From Aporrectodea caliginosa (taxonomy: Eukaryota > Annelida > Clitellata > Crassiclitellata > Lumbricidae), in assembly GCA_020284085.1 (NCBI GenBank), contig JACEVL010000002.1:124001-188000 (forward strand): a stretch of DNA of 64,000 nucleotides, in the 5' to 3' direction. Of the stretch, positions 22,947 through 34,049 are shown one piece after another (within the stretch, counting starts at the first letter, position 1; every line of letters begins with the position of its first letter). The notes under the pieces are model-generated. The model made no database searches. It worked only from the letters and a program-made list of their open reading frames with translations, and was not told the DNA's origin. The position numbers were made by a program, and so were the translations under genes.

Positions 22947-23479
22947 CTACATAAAAACATAAACAGAAATTTTAAACGTTAAGCATTAACCTTCAGGCTA
23001 CCAAGGTTTTTGCGACATCGGCCACCAAGGGGGGATACCACCCCCTCGGATTTCGTGTCTGGTTTCACTTATCATACCAAGTAATAAAGCAAGTGATTCA
23101 GCATTCATTTCTGAACAAAATGGTATATTATTTTATTTGTAAATTATGTGAATGCACCTCGAAATTACACAACTTTTAACAACGGAACCGATCCATAATT
23201 AGCAATATATTATATTATTGCGTACATCTTGTACTTGTTGGATAAACAAATATAAGATTACGCATGTTTTGAAACTATCTACGTATCCACGAGCATTATA
23301 AATATGATGAGGCTTCATATGTAACAATATCCTACAAACTAGTCAATAGTCTGTGTTAGGTGCAGCGAAATCTAAAAGCATCCACCAGCTATATCAACAT
23401 GAAACTTGGATTTTCGTTATTGTTCACGGCAGTCAAATAATTATGTCAGTGGTCCTTGCAGTTATTTTAAGTTACTCCC

Positions 23480-25715
23480 TAGGGTGTGTTTAATTTAAAA
23501 ATTGAAGTTTCAAAATTAATATCGGCCTTGTTGTTTTTGTGTTCCACCTTGAGGAAAATTGTCATTTGCCAAATTAGACAAAAATCGGAATAGATTTAGA
23601 ACTGGCGCAAAGCCCCGGAAGATTTATCACTTAGAAAACAATGTAATACATTGTCATTTTCAAAGATCCAAACAACTTGTAACACTTAAACATAAAATAT
23701 AAGGCAAACGCAAAAGAAGAACCGTCAGTTATTTGTCATTTCTTTATTCCCTTTAGTGCTTTTTGGAACTTGTTTCGATGGTACTCCACCATTTGCAGAA
23801 CAAACTGTTTTTCTTCCTCATTTCTGACTAGGGCTTCATTGACGGACAGAATGAGAGCCACTCCTTTCACCGCCAAATCGTTTGTCACTTTAGGGCGGAT
23901 ATGATATTTTTGCCTCACTGTATGATTGTTCTGACTCCCATTGTTGCGGGTCTCGATCAAGAAAAGAGTCATCCAATCCGAGGATCTGGAATATTTTGGT
24001 GGTAGAAGTTGTCAAGAAATCGTTAAGTGTTTTGTAGGTGGATTATGTATTGGAGGAAGTCTCTTTGGAGGTTCATCGGATCCCTGATTGTTTCGCATGC
24101 TGTAGACCATGTGCTGTTTTTCGTCAAAGGTGACTGAATCATCAAAAGGCTGAGGCCTACCAGAGTCTCCGACAGATACCAAAGGTGTCGGAAAAAAGCT
24201 GTTAGGACTAGGCCTACCTGTGAGACTTCCTTGTCAGGGTACGTATGGATTTCCTTCAGGAATTGAAGATCGTTCCTTGGAGTTTCAGCGGGTGACGTAC
24301 AGGTGAACCAGTACTTCACTTAAGTTGTTGTCACAAAAAGGGACACTCGAAGTAAATGATTCCACACCTTTTGAGAGTAGGATCGTCGAGATGCCCTCTC
24401 TGATCTCTGGCGTTGTTGAATGGGAAACTGATCCCTGAAAAGCCACATCTTGATCGCATAGATCGCACGTGCCATCAAAACGCGCGCGGTGAAATGCCCC
24501 TGGATACCTGAACTTTATTCCTTTCGGTGGAATTCCTCCTAGAAAAATGACTGTTAGTTCTAGTAGATCTTTGTAGTCGTCTCTGTGGTTTTCAGTACTC
24601 AGTTGCTGCAATGCGAAGGTGATCACATCGTCTCGAATTTCTGTGACACGCTGTGCTGCTTCTTTATCATCCATTGCTGTGCGATACTTGGTCTGATTGA
24701 TTTGTGGCCAGAAGTCACGGAAATGACTGAATAGTTCTAATTTTGGAGACCTTACAGAATCATGAAGTGAAAACACCTTTTCTAGAACAATTTCAGACAC
24801 ATGATGTCGACAGGCAAGGTTCAAGAGGTCCTTTCCTAATTACGCTTCCAGCTTGGTGCACAAGCCGCCCTTGCAACCCGTGTTACTCGCCGTTGTGTCG
24901 AAACACATGGCCACGATTCTGTCTTCCAATTTCCAACTTCTTATCTCAGCCAAACATGCATCTGACATGACTGCTGCTGTCCCGGATTTGAGTTTGGGGA
25001 TGGCCAATAGCTTGGTCACATCCTTGCCAGATACCATTATTGGAAGGCGATCAACACACCCTCGTTCTATCCCTGTAAGATCTGGTATGATCTTGCCGTC
25101 CCAGTGAATAGTAAGAGGAACATTTGGATCGCAAGATTCACGAATGCCTGCTGCTAGGGCTGCACGTTATCTTTCCTTGCTTGGTGGATCGCTGAAGGAC
25201 TTATGATCAGTTCACCAGCTGGTGCTGCACATAAATTGGACGCAGCGAGAGCATATAGAATGTGAGAGGCATTCCTGCTGCTGGTTTTGGTGCGATCTAG
25301 AGCTCTTGCAACATCACGAGTTACTACTGTAACAGAGATTGCTCCCCTTCGCCGCTTTGGTGGACAAGCAGAAGTCGAAGGTTCTGGCTCTTTTTCTGAG
25401 CTACCTGAGGACGCCTCTTCCTCTGATGACGCGGACTTAATCACTGCGACTGCTATGTTCATAATTATGTATCATGAATATTCATTATTTGGGAGCCGGC
25501 AACTGAAAGGGGCCGAAGCATAGCATGCATTGAAATTGTGGAAGCCTGTATGCCACCTGTGTCCAATTTCGGTTGCCTTGCGCCAGTCCTACATGTTAAG
25601 CTATCAAGATATAATCTCGGATATGGAGTTAATACATGAATTGGCATGATAATTCGACCAGGCCGGCAAAATATCTTTGAGTTAAAAATATCACATGTAC
25701 CTTAAAAACACCCTA
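23480..25715 (-). mobile_element. Decayed hAT-type element containing a minus-strand transposase
   Basis: The ends are TAGGGTGTGTTTAA (23480) and, inverted, TAGGGTGTTTTTAA (ending 25715), which resemble the TAGGGTGG ends of the element at 18.06-21.36 kb. They bracket the transposase remnant precisely. The flanking 8-mers do not match, so the target duplication has decayed or the ends are misjudged. Confidence 0.6.
23736..25462 (-). pseudogene. hAT-type transposase pseudogene, minus strand
   Basis: Going down the minus strand: an acidic/serine-rich region with CPPKRRRGA (25.4 kb), 'IRSWKLEDRIVAMCFDTTASN' (24.9 kb, first catalytic Asp), 'LACRHHVSEIVLEKVF' (24.8 kb, C-x-x-H), 'FRDFWPQINQTKY', 'DYKDLLELTVIFLGG', 'FFRHLWYLSETLVGL' (24.2 kb) and 'RNEEEKQFVLQMVEYHR' (23.8 kb). 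Blocks are in at least five frames. The family matches the plus-strand pseudogene at 18.3-21 kb, but the sequences differ enough to be separate subfamilies. Not functional. Confidence 0.75.
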
Positions 25716-25887
25716 TTAGCCTACTCCCGTTGTTTGGTGAATGCTTCCTGCAAAGAGGCTTCTCACTTCATCTTCAATATCTGTTTAAGCTAAAATAAGC
25801 TCTAAGTCTGTAGCTGTTGGCCAATGTTTGCGTAGAAATATCACTTCCAGTTTTCAAAAGACAAATAAGTAAGCAAAATAAAGCGCT

Positions 25888-26077
25888 GCATTCCCTCTAA
25901 AGAATGGAATATTTGTTTCTCTTCATCATGGTGGTAGCCCACGCCATTCAAAAGTTATACCCGATGTACCCGAGGTACCAGAGGGGTGGATACCACCTCC
26001 CTTCGTTTTTCGACTATAGTTTATTGATTATTCTTCATAGAAGAGAAACAAATACACCATTCTTTAGAGGGAATGCA
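25888..26077. repeat. Hairpin: ~38-bp inverted repeat
   Basis: GCATTCCCTCTAAAGAATGG...TTTGTTTCTCTTC (25888-25925) pairs with its near-perfect reverse complement at 26040-26076. The loop contains 'GGATACCACCTCCC', a word similar to one in the long inverted-repeat arms (near 23030). Confidence 0.8.
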
Positions 26078-26595
26078 GGGCTTCATGAACATGCTTATAT
26101 GTTTGTTTTTGGAAAACCGGAAGTGATCAAAATAAATAATAATACGCGTAATCTGTGTGAAAATGGCTGAATGCAGCATCACAACATACATGTACATGTA
26201 TGCATGCATGCATACATGTACATATCTAGATATATGTATGGATGCATATTTATAGGTATATAAACATGTGTAGGCCTGTATGTGGGTATCTTGGATACAT
26301 AGATCAGTTTAAAAACACACATAATCTTATATTTGTTTATCCAAAAAGTACAAAATGTACGCAATAATATAAAACATCGCTATTTATCGCTAATTATATG
26401 AAAATGATGTAATTTCGAGGTGCATTCACATAATGTACCAGTAAATATACCGTTTCGTACAGAATTGAATGCTTAATCCATTGCTGTATTACAAGATACG
26501 ATATGTGAAACCAAACACGAAATCCAGGGGTGGTAACCCAACCCCCCCTGGTAGCCGATGCCACAAAAACCTTGATAGCCTGAGGGATATCGGTT

Positions 26596-26765
26596 GAATT
26601 TGAAAAAATATGACTCAAAACAGACAAAACCATTAAAACGACCGCCTATTTCAGGACAAAGGCATATGAAGTTCTCAATGCAGGTGAAATTCGTAAGTAC
26701 GTGTTGGAGACAAAGGCTAAAATTTTAAAACATCTAGAAGGGTTTACCAAAAAGGGATGTGGAGT
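26596..26765 (+). pseudogene. Polinton-type ORF fragment, inverted relative to the main copy
   Basis: The plus strand encodes pieces such as TIKTTAYFRTKAYEVLNAGE and 'ETKAKILKHLEGFT', which also occur on the minus strand at about 29460-29625. It therefore belongs to the ORF that precedes the DNA polymerase. It joins the polymerase gene head-on at about 26766, where both reading frames end abruptly, marking a rearrangement junction. Confidence 0.8.
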
Positions 26766-28571
26766 TTCCACTTGGAATAAGAGACTATCGGTATCTGTAT
26801 ACAGAAGTTGGGCTTTTTCGCCGTACTGTGCTTTGACATCGTTGTACCAGAAGTCGTACATCAGATGTTTCGATAGATCTAGAACCACCTGGCCGACATA
26901 GACCGGCCTGTTCAACTTCAGTTTGCTTTTTGTACTATGAATTGCAGCAAGTCCTCCATTGAAAATGCGATGTGATTGATAGGCGATCAATTTACGAAGT
27001 TTGTCCTCTTTGTAACATGATACTAGGTCCACCCTAATACGCCTACGCAAATTCTCCATTGTCTTCCCGAACACTGCATTGTTAGCCAGTTTGAAGAAGT
27101 CCTTCTCAAAGTCAGAAGTTGATTTGGCTCTTAACTCTGTATTCATCTCGATGTACGGCTTCATCCAGGCTTCCTGTCGAAATTGAACAGCACGATGAAT
27201 TTTGCTGATTCGCATGCCCAACGAATGATATAGTTTTAGATTTCTGTAATGAACCACATATCGTTCCTTCTTTCGTAGGCTTGGAACCAACTTTACACAT
27301 TCTGTGAACTTGCTTCCCAACTGGTCGACAAGCAAGCGCTGATAGTCGCTCAACCAATCTTCTCGGACTGAAAGGGTTTCTGGGGCTAATGGATAGTCGT
27401 TGTGGGCGTCATGGAGATGTTCCGGGTATTGAAGGTCCACTTCGAGTAGAAAGCCCTCGGGGGCATCATCCGGTGTTGCCAGTATTTCATTCAGAAAATC
27501 TTGAGTAATTAAAAATGAAGAATCTTCATTTTTGCACCAACTAAATCCGCCGACTGGCAGCATTTGTTGCATAGCCCATCCGTACAGGTTATTCGCGTGT
27601 AGATACATAATCCAGTTGTTTGGTTTCGTGGTATCGTGGTCAGGGCATTGTGGATTGTTGGCTTTTGAAAATCTCTTAGATACCATCGATACTCCACCTC
27701 GAAGACCTCTTTCAAAGAATAAATGCATGTCGATGTCTGTTAACAGTTCGAGTTCTACTTTTATCTTTTTCAACAACGCGTCCCAAGCCATTCCAGGTAA
27801 ACTGAAGTAGTATGCTGGGTCTAGCTGATAATGCTTCATCGATGTGGCTCTGAAAGTTTCGAAAACATCGGCTAGTTGAAGCACATCCGTGAGGAGATAC
27901 AGGTCGTGGTAGTCACCCATGGTTTTACAGTCAAACTCCTTCCAAACTTGTTGGGCGTGTTGATAGTCAGTGTCTGAAATGCCTTCTCTAGTCAACTTAC
28001 TATAGAATGGCTCTCTAGGTGGGAGCTGGTCTTCTTCGAAACGACTGTAGCCATCTATATATTCATAGGGATACACACCTTTTCGCCCCAATAAATCTAG
28101 CTTAAGACTATCACTGTTAACATTGGAGGCTGTGATTTTTAGATCATCCAGTGATAGGTTGTTAGACAACTTGTCCAACGAACTGTTTAAGAACTGAAGA
28201 CTGTCGATGAACTGAAGCTGGTCTAAGCTGAATGTCATATATCGCTCCAGATTGTTAGGTATACAGGTGATTTTATCAGCCTCGTAGCCACTCATTGCTT
28301 GCATAATCAAATGGCTGTCATAGCCACGAAGATTATGCAAGACAACGGGCACCTTACATTTGTCTGGATAGATGCGAAGCTTGAGATTGCACTCATTGCG
28401 CGCCGCTCCACGAAAGTTACCAGTTATATGACAATGGTCGCGGACTCTATCTAAAAACAAAGTTTCTTTGTTTTTCCTTTCTAATGCTTCTTCGCAGATG
28501 TGGCACTCGGTAGCCTCACGAAATGATTGGTGATCAGTCTCAGTCATGACCATCTTCGCTGCATTAGCCAA
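26766..28571 (-). pseudogene. Protein-primed family B DNA polymerase, C-terminally truncated
   Basis: About 600 open codons with the order of DNA_pol_B_2 polymerases of Polintons/Mavericks and related virus-like elements. Seen: a Cys/His motif (CHICEEAL, DHCHITG), the 'FIDSLQFLNSSLDKL' block, palm motif A region 'NNLYGWAM', motif B KLANNAVFG and motif C 'YTDTDS' (near 26790). Where relatives have the catalytic Asp in motif A (D-x-N-N-L-Y-G) this copy has His (codon 27597-27599), as far as I recall the family. After motif C the frame ends at the junction near 26765, so the thumb is missing. It cannot encode an active enzyme. Adintovirus-like or mobile-element origin cannot be separated here. 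Confidence 0.85.
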
Positions 28572-28822
28572 TTTTTTTAATATTAATCAGCTCTCCTTGT
28601 AGGCGATGAAGGAACTCCTCTACAGCATTCTCTCCTCGATAAAGTACGGGTTTGTGTGATAATCCACCACTTCGAACCACTATGTAACAGAAGCTGCATG
28701 GTTTCTGCTCGGCAATGAGTCTGGTGTTACTCTCATTTGGGTCCATAAATGAAGTTTCTTCAGTTTTGACTGGGACATTTAGTGCTTCAAAGTCTGCATA
28801 AATAATGTTTGGAACTCGCTTT
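28564..28822 (-). pseudogene. Polymerase exonuclease start, out of frame with its neighbours
   Basis: The minus strand carries an exonuclease I-like motif YADFEA (28783-28800) followed by 'KPCSFCYIVV', as expected between the N-terminal ORF and the polymerase. Frame changes occur near 28820 and in a run of seven Ts at about 28573-28579, so the once continuous gene is split at least twice. Confidence 0.68.
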
Positions 28823-29772
28823 TATTTGTGGTGATTCTGAAATTTGAGTATATTTTTACCTTCTTCGGGCATCACAATCCTCTGCGGTTTCTTGCTAATA
28901 CCGCAGCAATCTTTGGTGTGGAAGTCCAACAAGTCTTGCCTGGAGAAGACATGCAGACAACGACGGCATGGGTGCTTGCGCTCTTTATGATTGCTGTTTT
29001 TATACAACATGCGGGCCAAGTCTTTGATCCAAACATAGTGCTGGTTCTCTCCGTCGGATAGTAGTAGAAGGTCAACATTGTGGTGAGTAAGTGACAAGTG
29101 ATTTGATACACGAATCGGTAACAAACCGCGATCCCATCCGAACACGCTTACCGATACGGCTAGATTCTGTCGTTCAAATTTATCGATGTCGGTGACTTTA
29201 ACCGGAAATGTGATTCCAGTGAAATCCAGCTTTTTGAGGTGAGCATGATATTTAGTTGGGCGGTGAGGATTCTGTTCAGCTGGATATAAAGCAGAGAGAA
29301 TGGCCCATTCAAAGCAGCGGTTGTCCTCATTCCTCACATTAATGACTGTGCGAGGAGGTATGTATTTAGGTGTTGGAAAGTAACTATTACCTCTAAATGG
29401 TTTATATCTTGCAGTACCAATGTCCAGTGCCACAACTCGCTTCACCCTCCAACCAGACCCCTCTCTGGTAAACCCCTCTAGATGTTTTAGAATTTTAGCC
29501 TTTGTCTCCTGCACGGACTTACAAGTTTCACCTGCATTGAGAACTTCATATGCCTTTGTCCTGAAATAGGCGGTCGTTTTAATGGTGTTGTCTGTTTTGA
29601 GTCCTAATTTTTCAAATTCAACTGTTAACATTGCTGAGTATTTTATACCATCATGTCTAGTCAGGTCTTTATTTATAAGGGTCTCAATGCTAGATTCCAT
29701 TGCACTCAAGAATGATAGTGGATCTCCCTCTAATCCATGATCAAGAGGTACCACTGTTCGGTAATCTCTCAA
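28822..29772 (-). pseudogene. N-terminal part of the Polinton-type polymerase protein
   Basis: About 316 open codons. Landmarks are RCFEWAILSALYP, TGITFPVKVTDIDKFERQN, 'DLLLLSDGENQHYVWIKDLAR' and a zinc-finger-like CRRCLHVF with a downstream His/Cys pair. This region is regularly found joined to protein-primed DNA polymerases in Polinton-like elements of invertebrates; its job is not known to me. The initiating codon is not ATG in this frame and it overlaps the preceding small ORF by a few bases, so a frameshift between them is likely. Confidence 0.7.
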
Positions 29773-30059
29773 AACTTGTTGGCGAACTCTTTCTGTAGTA
29801 GAATAGGTGGTAGTGGTCCACCTTTATCCGTCTTGAATAACAAGGGGTCAAACTCTGCCAGAAGGGCTTTGCGTTTTACACCTCTTTGTTTTCGCACCGG
29901 AGGAACTGGCCTCGGAAGTAGTGGTTTCAACAAGCGTCGTTTGGTTACTTCAGGGATAGGCTCATCAAGAATATTCTGTATAATATTCCGAAGAGCTGGA
30001 GGCCCGTTAAACACAGCTAACAACTCTTCAAGATAGTCGTCCATACTCGATGACACCAT
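29769..30059 (-). CDS. Small ORF upstream of the polymerase, function unknown
   Basis: 96 codons beginning MVSSSMDDYLEELLAVFNG, then basic/proline-rich (RPVPPVRKQRG) with a 'LLPRP' motif. It ends where the polymerase N-terminal frame begins and may be its true start, separated by an indel near 29770. I do not recognise a domain. Confidence 0.5.
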   Translation of the reverse strand: MVSSSMDDYLEELLAVFNGPPALRNIIQNILDEPIPEVTKRRLLKPLLPRPVPPVRKQRGVKRKALLAEFDPLLFKTDKGGPLPPILLQKEFANKF

Positions 30060-30147
30060 AAATAGAAGTTTATTTGTAATAATAACTTAACTTAGTCCTC
30101 TGTTCAATTGGTTTTTCTTTTTTTTAAATTTATTTTTATTTAACCGA

Positions 30148-30423
30148 TTATTCAATGAAAATCGATGACAGTCGTTCCCACTCTTGTCTAAAGTCACGAT
30201 GTAGCCCGCCGCGTCGCTGTCTTAACTTGGCATTATAAAAACCACACCGCTTACACAGCGATATTAATGTCTTAACGCCTTTTCCACACTCGGAACATGG
30301 TCTCGTTCCACCACCATTGCGAAGTTTTGCTAAATGAGCAAAACAATACTTTCCAATACATCTACGACAACAGAGAGTTGTTTTACCGAGTACTAGCCAC
30401 TTACATTCGTTTTGTCCATACAT
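30148..30423 (-). CDS. Cysteine-rich zinc-ribbon-like small protein of the Polinton-type element
   Basis: 91 codons with CCRRCIGKYC, 'CSECGKG' and CKRCGF pairs, giving eight or more Cys in CxxC spacing: one or two zinc-binding ribbons. It lies 88 bases upstream of the preceding ORF in the same orientation, as accessory genes of Polinton-like elements do. It appears intact. Function unknown. Confidence 0.6.
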   Translation of the reverse strand: MYGQNECKWLVLGKTTLCCRRCIGKYCFAHLAKLRNGGGTRPCSECGKGVKTLISLCKRCGFYNAKLRQRRGGLHRDFRQEWERLSSIFIE

Positions 30424-30644
30424 TGTAAACTTTGTATATGTTTAAGTATTCATTTGTTTAATTTGTTTAATCCAAACCGCTTGTGTGGGTGTGGGTTGGG
30501 TTGGTTCAAATTGTGGTCGTACAATTTTGTTTGAGGGGCTGGGGCTGATGTGAGGATAATATTTAACATGTTTTAATGTTACACTGAATTAAAAGACCCC
30601 TTCCACATACTACTATACTATTGGGAAGCAAGTTCACAGAGTGT

Positions 30645-31019
30645 TTTAAGTTAGTACCCAGCCTACGAAAGAAGGATCGATATGTGGTACATTACAGAAA
30701 TCTCAAACTATATCATTCATTGGGCATGCGAGTCAGTAAAATTCATCGTGCTGTTAAATTTAGACAGGAAGCCTGGATGAAGCCGTAGGCCTACATCGAG
30801 ATCAATACAGAGTTAAGAGCCAAAGCAACATCTGACTTTGAGAAGGACTTCGTCAAACTGGTTAACAATGCAGTCTTTGGAAAAACGATGGAGAACCTTC
30901 GCAAGCGTATTCGGGTGGATCTAGTGGCTGGAACACAGAAAAATGAAACTCATTTTTCAGACAAACTTCGTAAACTGATCGCCGACCCAGCCTATCAATC
31001 ACACCGAATCTTCAATGTT
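30645..31019 (+). pseudogene. Second, inverted DNA polymerase fragment
   Basis: The plus strand encodes blocks matching the minus-strand polymerase at about 26990-27330: VVHYRNLKLYHSLGMRVSK, 'FRQEAWMKP', 'TSDFEKDF' and NNAVFGKTMENL. It has one internal stop and an insertion relative to the main copy (after 'DLV'), so it derives from a different element copy. Confidence 0.8.
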
Positions 31020-31745
31020 TTAAAACGAGGGTGTGCTGCCCCCCCATACATTCTGCTTCATGATTAGTGCACCTTTCTGGCAGCTATTTTGGTCTATTGC
31101 ACTAGAAAAGTTGCTTTAGGTTTCGTCGAAGCTTCTATGGCGTCCCCATGTATGAAATACAACAGGTATACAAGAGATGTGCTAGATCCCCCAAAATACA
31201 TTCTACTGAGGTTCATTCACCAGCACCTTTTCCAATAGTTTGACTCAGAATTTACACTTTATCTTGGCCAACTCTTTCCAGATTTTGATTTACTGAATTT
31301 GCGTGTGATAAATATTTAGCAATGCTTCTGAGAAGAATAAATGTGTTTCTCTCAACTATCGAACCCTCATTGCGTAAGTGATTGTTGAAAAGTGATTCTA
31401 AATATACCTGAAAATGATGTCAACCGAGTTGCGCACTCGTGGGTCTTCGTTGCACAATATTCGAAACTTTGTGCTTCATAAGTAATTTCATCAGCAATTA
31501 CTTTAGTCTATTATCACTCTAACGGACCAGTGTTGATTGTACACCATTTTACTTTTATTCAATCCAAGATTCACAAGGTAAGTTCAATGTCTGTCATATC
31601 AGTTCTGACTATACATCGGAGATGATGACGATGATGATGACTTCTGTGCCTGAAGGCAGGTCCATTGATTTGTATGCCATGAGATGAGTGAGTTTTCCGT
31701 TGCCTTTCTCACAGACAATTGTTTTTGTTTTGGTTCTCTGCCTTG

Positions 31746-32450
31746 CTAGGCAGGTTCGTACGTGCAATTTCGCCATTCATCACGTTTTCTGGCTCTTTCC
31801 TTCAGTTTGCTGTAATTTTCCTCCAACATCCAGTCCAACAACATCATTCTCGGTCTTCCTCGTGTCTTCTTCCCCTCCATTCTTCCCTCAATTATATTTC
31901 TTAGAAGGGAATCTCCCCTCATGATGTGGCCCAACCATTTTCTTTGTCGTCTTCGTATTATCCCTATCATGGATCTTTTTTCGTCCACCATTTGTAGTAT
32001 GTCTTCATTCGTCCTCCGATCCATCCAGCTGACTATCTCCATTCTTCGCCATATCCACATCTCGAAGGCCTCCAATCTTCTGATGTCTTCCTTCCTTAGA
32101 GTCCATGTCTCTGATCCGTATAACGCCACACTCCATATCATAGACTTGATAATTCTTTTCTTTAGATTCTTATTTAGCTTTCCTCTCATTAATTTCTTTC
32201 TTTTATAGAAGGCATCTTTTCCCATGGCTATTCTTCTCTTTATTTCTACATGACACGTTGCATCAGTTGTGATCATACTTCCCAGGTAACGGAATTTTCC
32301 GACTTGTTCCAGTTCCATACCATCGATAGTGATCTTTACTGTTCTTTCCTTTCCTTTGCTTATCCTCATGATCTTTGTCTTTTTAATATATTTATTTTCA
32401 TATCATACTCCTTTGAGATCTTATTCAGCTGATCCATCATTTTTTGTAGC
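31746..32450 (-). pseudogene. Non-LTR retrotransposon, C-terminal reverse transcriptase region
   Basis: About 207 open codons on the minus strand, with 'VGKFRYLGSMITTDATCHVEI', 'MIWSVALYGSETWTLRKEDIR', 'WIWRRMEIVSWMDRRTNEDI', 'KWLGHIMRGDSLL' and KKTRGRPRMM, a well-known tail following the polymerase domain in many invertebrate LINEs. Upstream sequence to 32450 is related ('SKEYDMKIN') but frameshifted. The palm motifs are not present, so this is a 5'-truncated copy. Confidence 0.85.
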
Positions 32451-33086
32451 CCACTCTAGACAATTGTGGGTCAGCAAAAATGTTCAGAGTCGCTACGCAG
32501 TGGCTTGAGGTTATTTCGTGGGGGTTTAAGATTGGGGACTGATCATCCTGGAAGTATGGTTAACGGGATTTGATGATCGGAGGGGAAACTGTTCTCAGGG
32601 GTTATTGCCCAAAGGTTCATGGTCCTTATACCCTTTTACATGTGCAAAGGAGAAGGTAAGTTATTCGGTTAAGGAAGAATTAGAAGAGTGGTGGATTGGA
32701 TACTGCCAGCATTTGAGTATGAGTTCTTGGTGCCCAATTAACTGCGGTTGGCTGAATTATACTTGACGGTGACAGAGAAAGTGTAGTCTCTGGCTGAACT
32801 GTCGATATTTGAAGAGTAGTTATTAGTGAATGGGTAGAAGCTGTAAGTGACAGTGTCATTGTCACAGGTGACTGTTGGAAGCCGATTATTTGGGGCTACA
32901 TAGCTATGAGCAGTTGTGATTTTGTTGTAAGTAGCTTATTAGTAGTTCTTGTAGGTATTAAAGAGTAGAGATTTCTTCAGTGTCCAGGAAAACTAAGTCG
33001 CATTAGCCAGCTTATTCACAGTCAAAATTAAATCGATCGGCAGGTAAAGACAACATCGCTTCCCGGTTAAGACCCAGTGAACGGAA

Positions 33087-33729
33087 TAGGGTTGACTTGG
33101 TCGGGACCGTCCCGATTTCTAGGCAAATGTCCCTACTTTCAAATTTGTGATCAGACAAACAAAATGTTGTGGCTTTAAACACAATGCCCGTACTAATTGT
33201 TGCTAACTGTTCTTCGAATGGTGACGGAGAGATGAGCTTTACAACGAGTTTAATTCCTTTCAAGCAGCTTTGCCGAAGATTATAAGCACAAAGGTGCAGA
33301 TCTGAAATGTGTTGAATTTTTTTAAAAGCAAACAGCTGTTGAAACTTGCTAAAACTTAGTGAGCTTGTGTTGTCGGTGCCAGTGAGCTATGATCCAGTTG
33401 AAAGACTCTTTCCTATAATGAAGAACCTATGGACTGACCAGCGTTCTCTCCCGCGAGACCTCTCTGGCTCTATTTATAAACCATTTAGGACTTTCTTTTT
33501 TGACCGGGTCTGGGTCGGGAGCGCCTGTGAATGATTATCTTGAAAGGGCGCTAATATAAATATCATAGATATTTTTACCAAACACGAGTCTTTAATAACG
33601 ACATCTAAACAAAACAAATTACTCGGTTGCACGACCTGCGCGGGCCGCCCCAACATGATCTTAAATCGTGACATGTTTTTACGAGAAAATTGCGTCCCGA
33701 CTTTTTAGTTCGGAAAGGTGGCAACCCTA
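33087..33729 (+). mobile_element. hAT deletion derivative with dimerisation-domain remnant
   Basis: Ends TAGGGTTGAC and, inverted, TAGGGTTGCC; flanking 8-mers GAACGGAA (33079-33086) and GATTGGAA (33730-33737) agree at six of eight bases. Inside, 33360-33460 plus strand encodes 'LVLSVPVSYDPVERLFPIMKN' followed by LWTDQR, the hAT C-terminal dimerisation motif. A SINE 3' end (33513-33580) is inserted within it. Confidence 0.75.
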
Positions 33730-34049
33730 GATTGGAAGAAGAAGAGGGGGAGGCTTTGTGGAAAAGGAGCGTTTTCAGTCTTAATGAAAGACCTGTGAAG
33801 AGATGGCAAGGAGGACAGTTTTTGGAAAGCTCTTAGGATGGATCATGTAACAGTGGTAATTCTGATCGAAGTCTTATCCAAAGGGGCGGAATGACTATGG
33901 TAGGTAGCGATTTGCCAATGTTATTGATGAGGGGATGAAAGGGCGGAGAAGTGTTAAGGCTGAAGAGTAGCGGGTTGAGCGGAGTGGTTGGATTGTGAAC
34001 AACGGACGAAGATAGGAGGGCTTTGAGAATTGGAATGTGTTCGTAGATA

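Larger units (their letters stand above)
22991..26585. mobile_element. 3.6-kb structure bounded by ~295-bp inverted repeats
   Basis: The left arm (22991-23290) and right arm (26292-26585) are about 80-85% similar by eye in inverted orientation. Both begin CC(T)TCAGGCTA(C/T)CAAGG and pass through 'TCGAAATTACA' and 'GATAAACAAATATAAGATTA'. Inside are a hAT-type transposase pseudogene and a separate hairpin. No target duplication is found at the outer ends, and the right end abuts Polinton-derived sequence. It may be a large foldback transposon, or two inverted copies of one repeat. Confidence 0.7.

Noticed and set aside
26021..26364. Minus-strand Tyr/Met-rich frames near 26.2 kb
   Set aside because: AT-rich ATGTATGC low-complexity sequence inside the inverted-repeat structure; not protein-like.
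22985..26590. TTAA-type (Kolobok/piggyBac) target site at the long inverted repeat
   Set aside because: ATTAA precedes the left end, but the right side reads GATATCGG, so no TTAA duplication is present.
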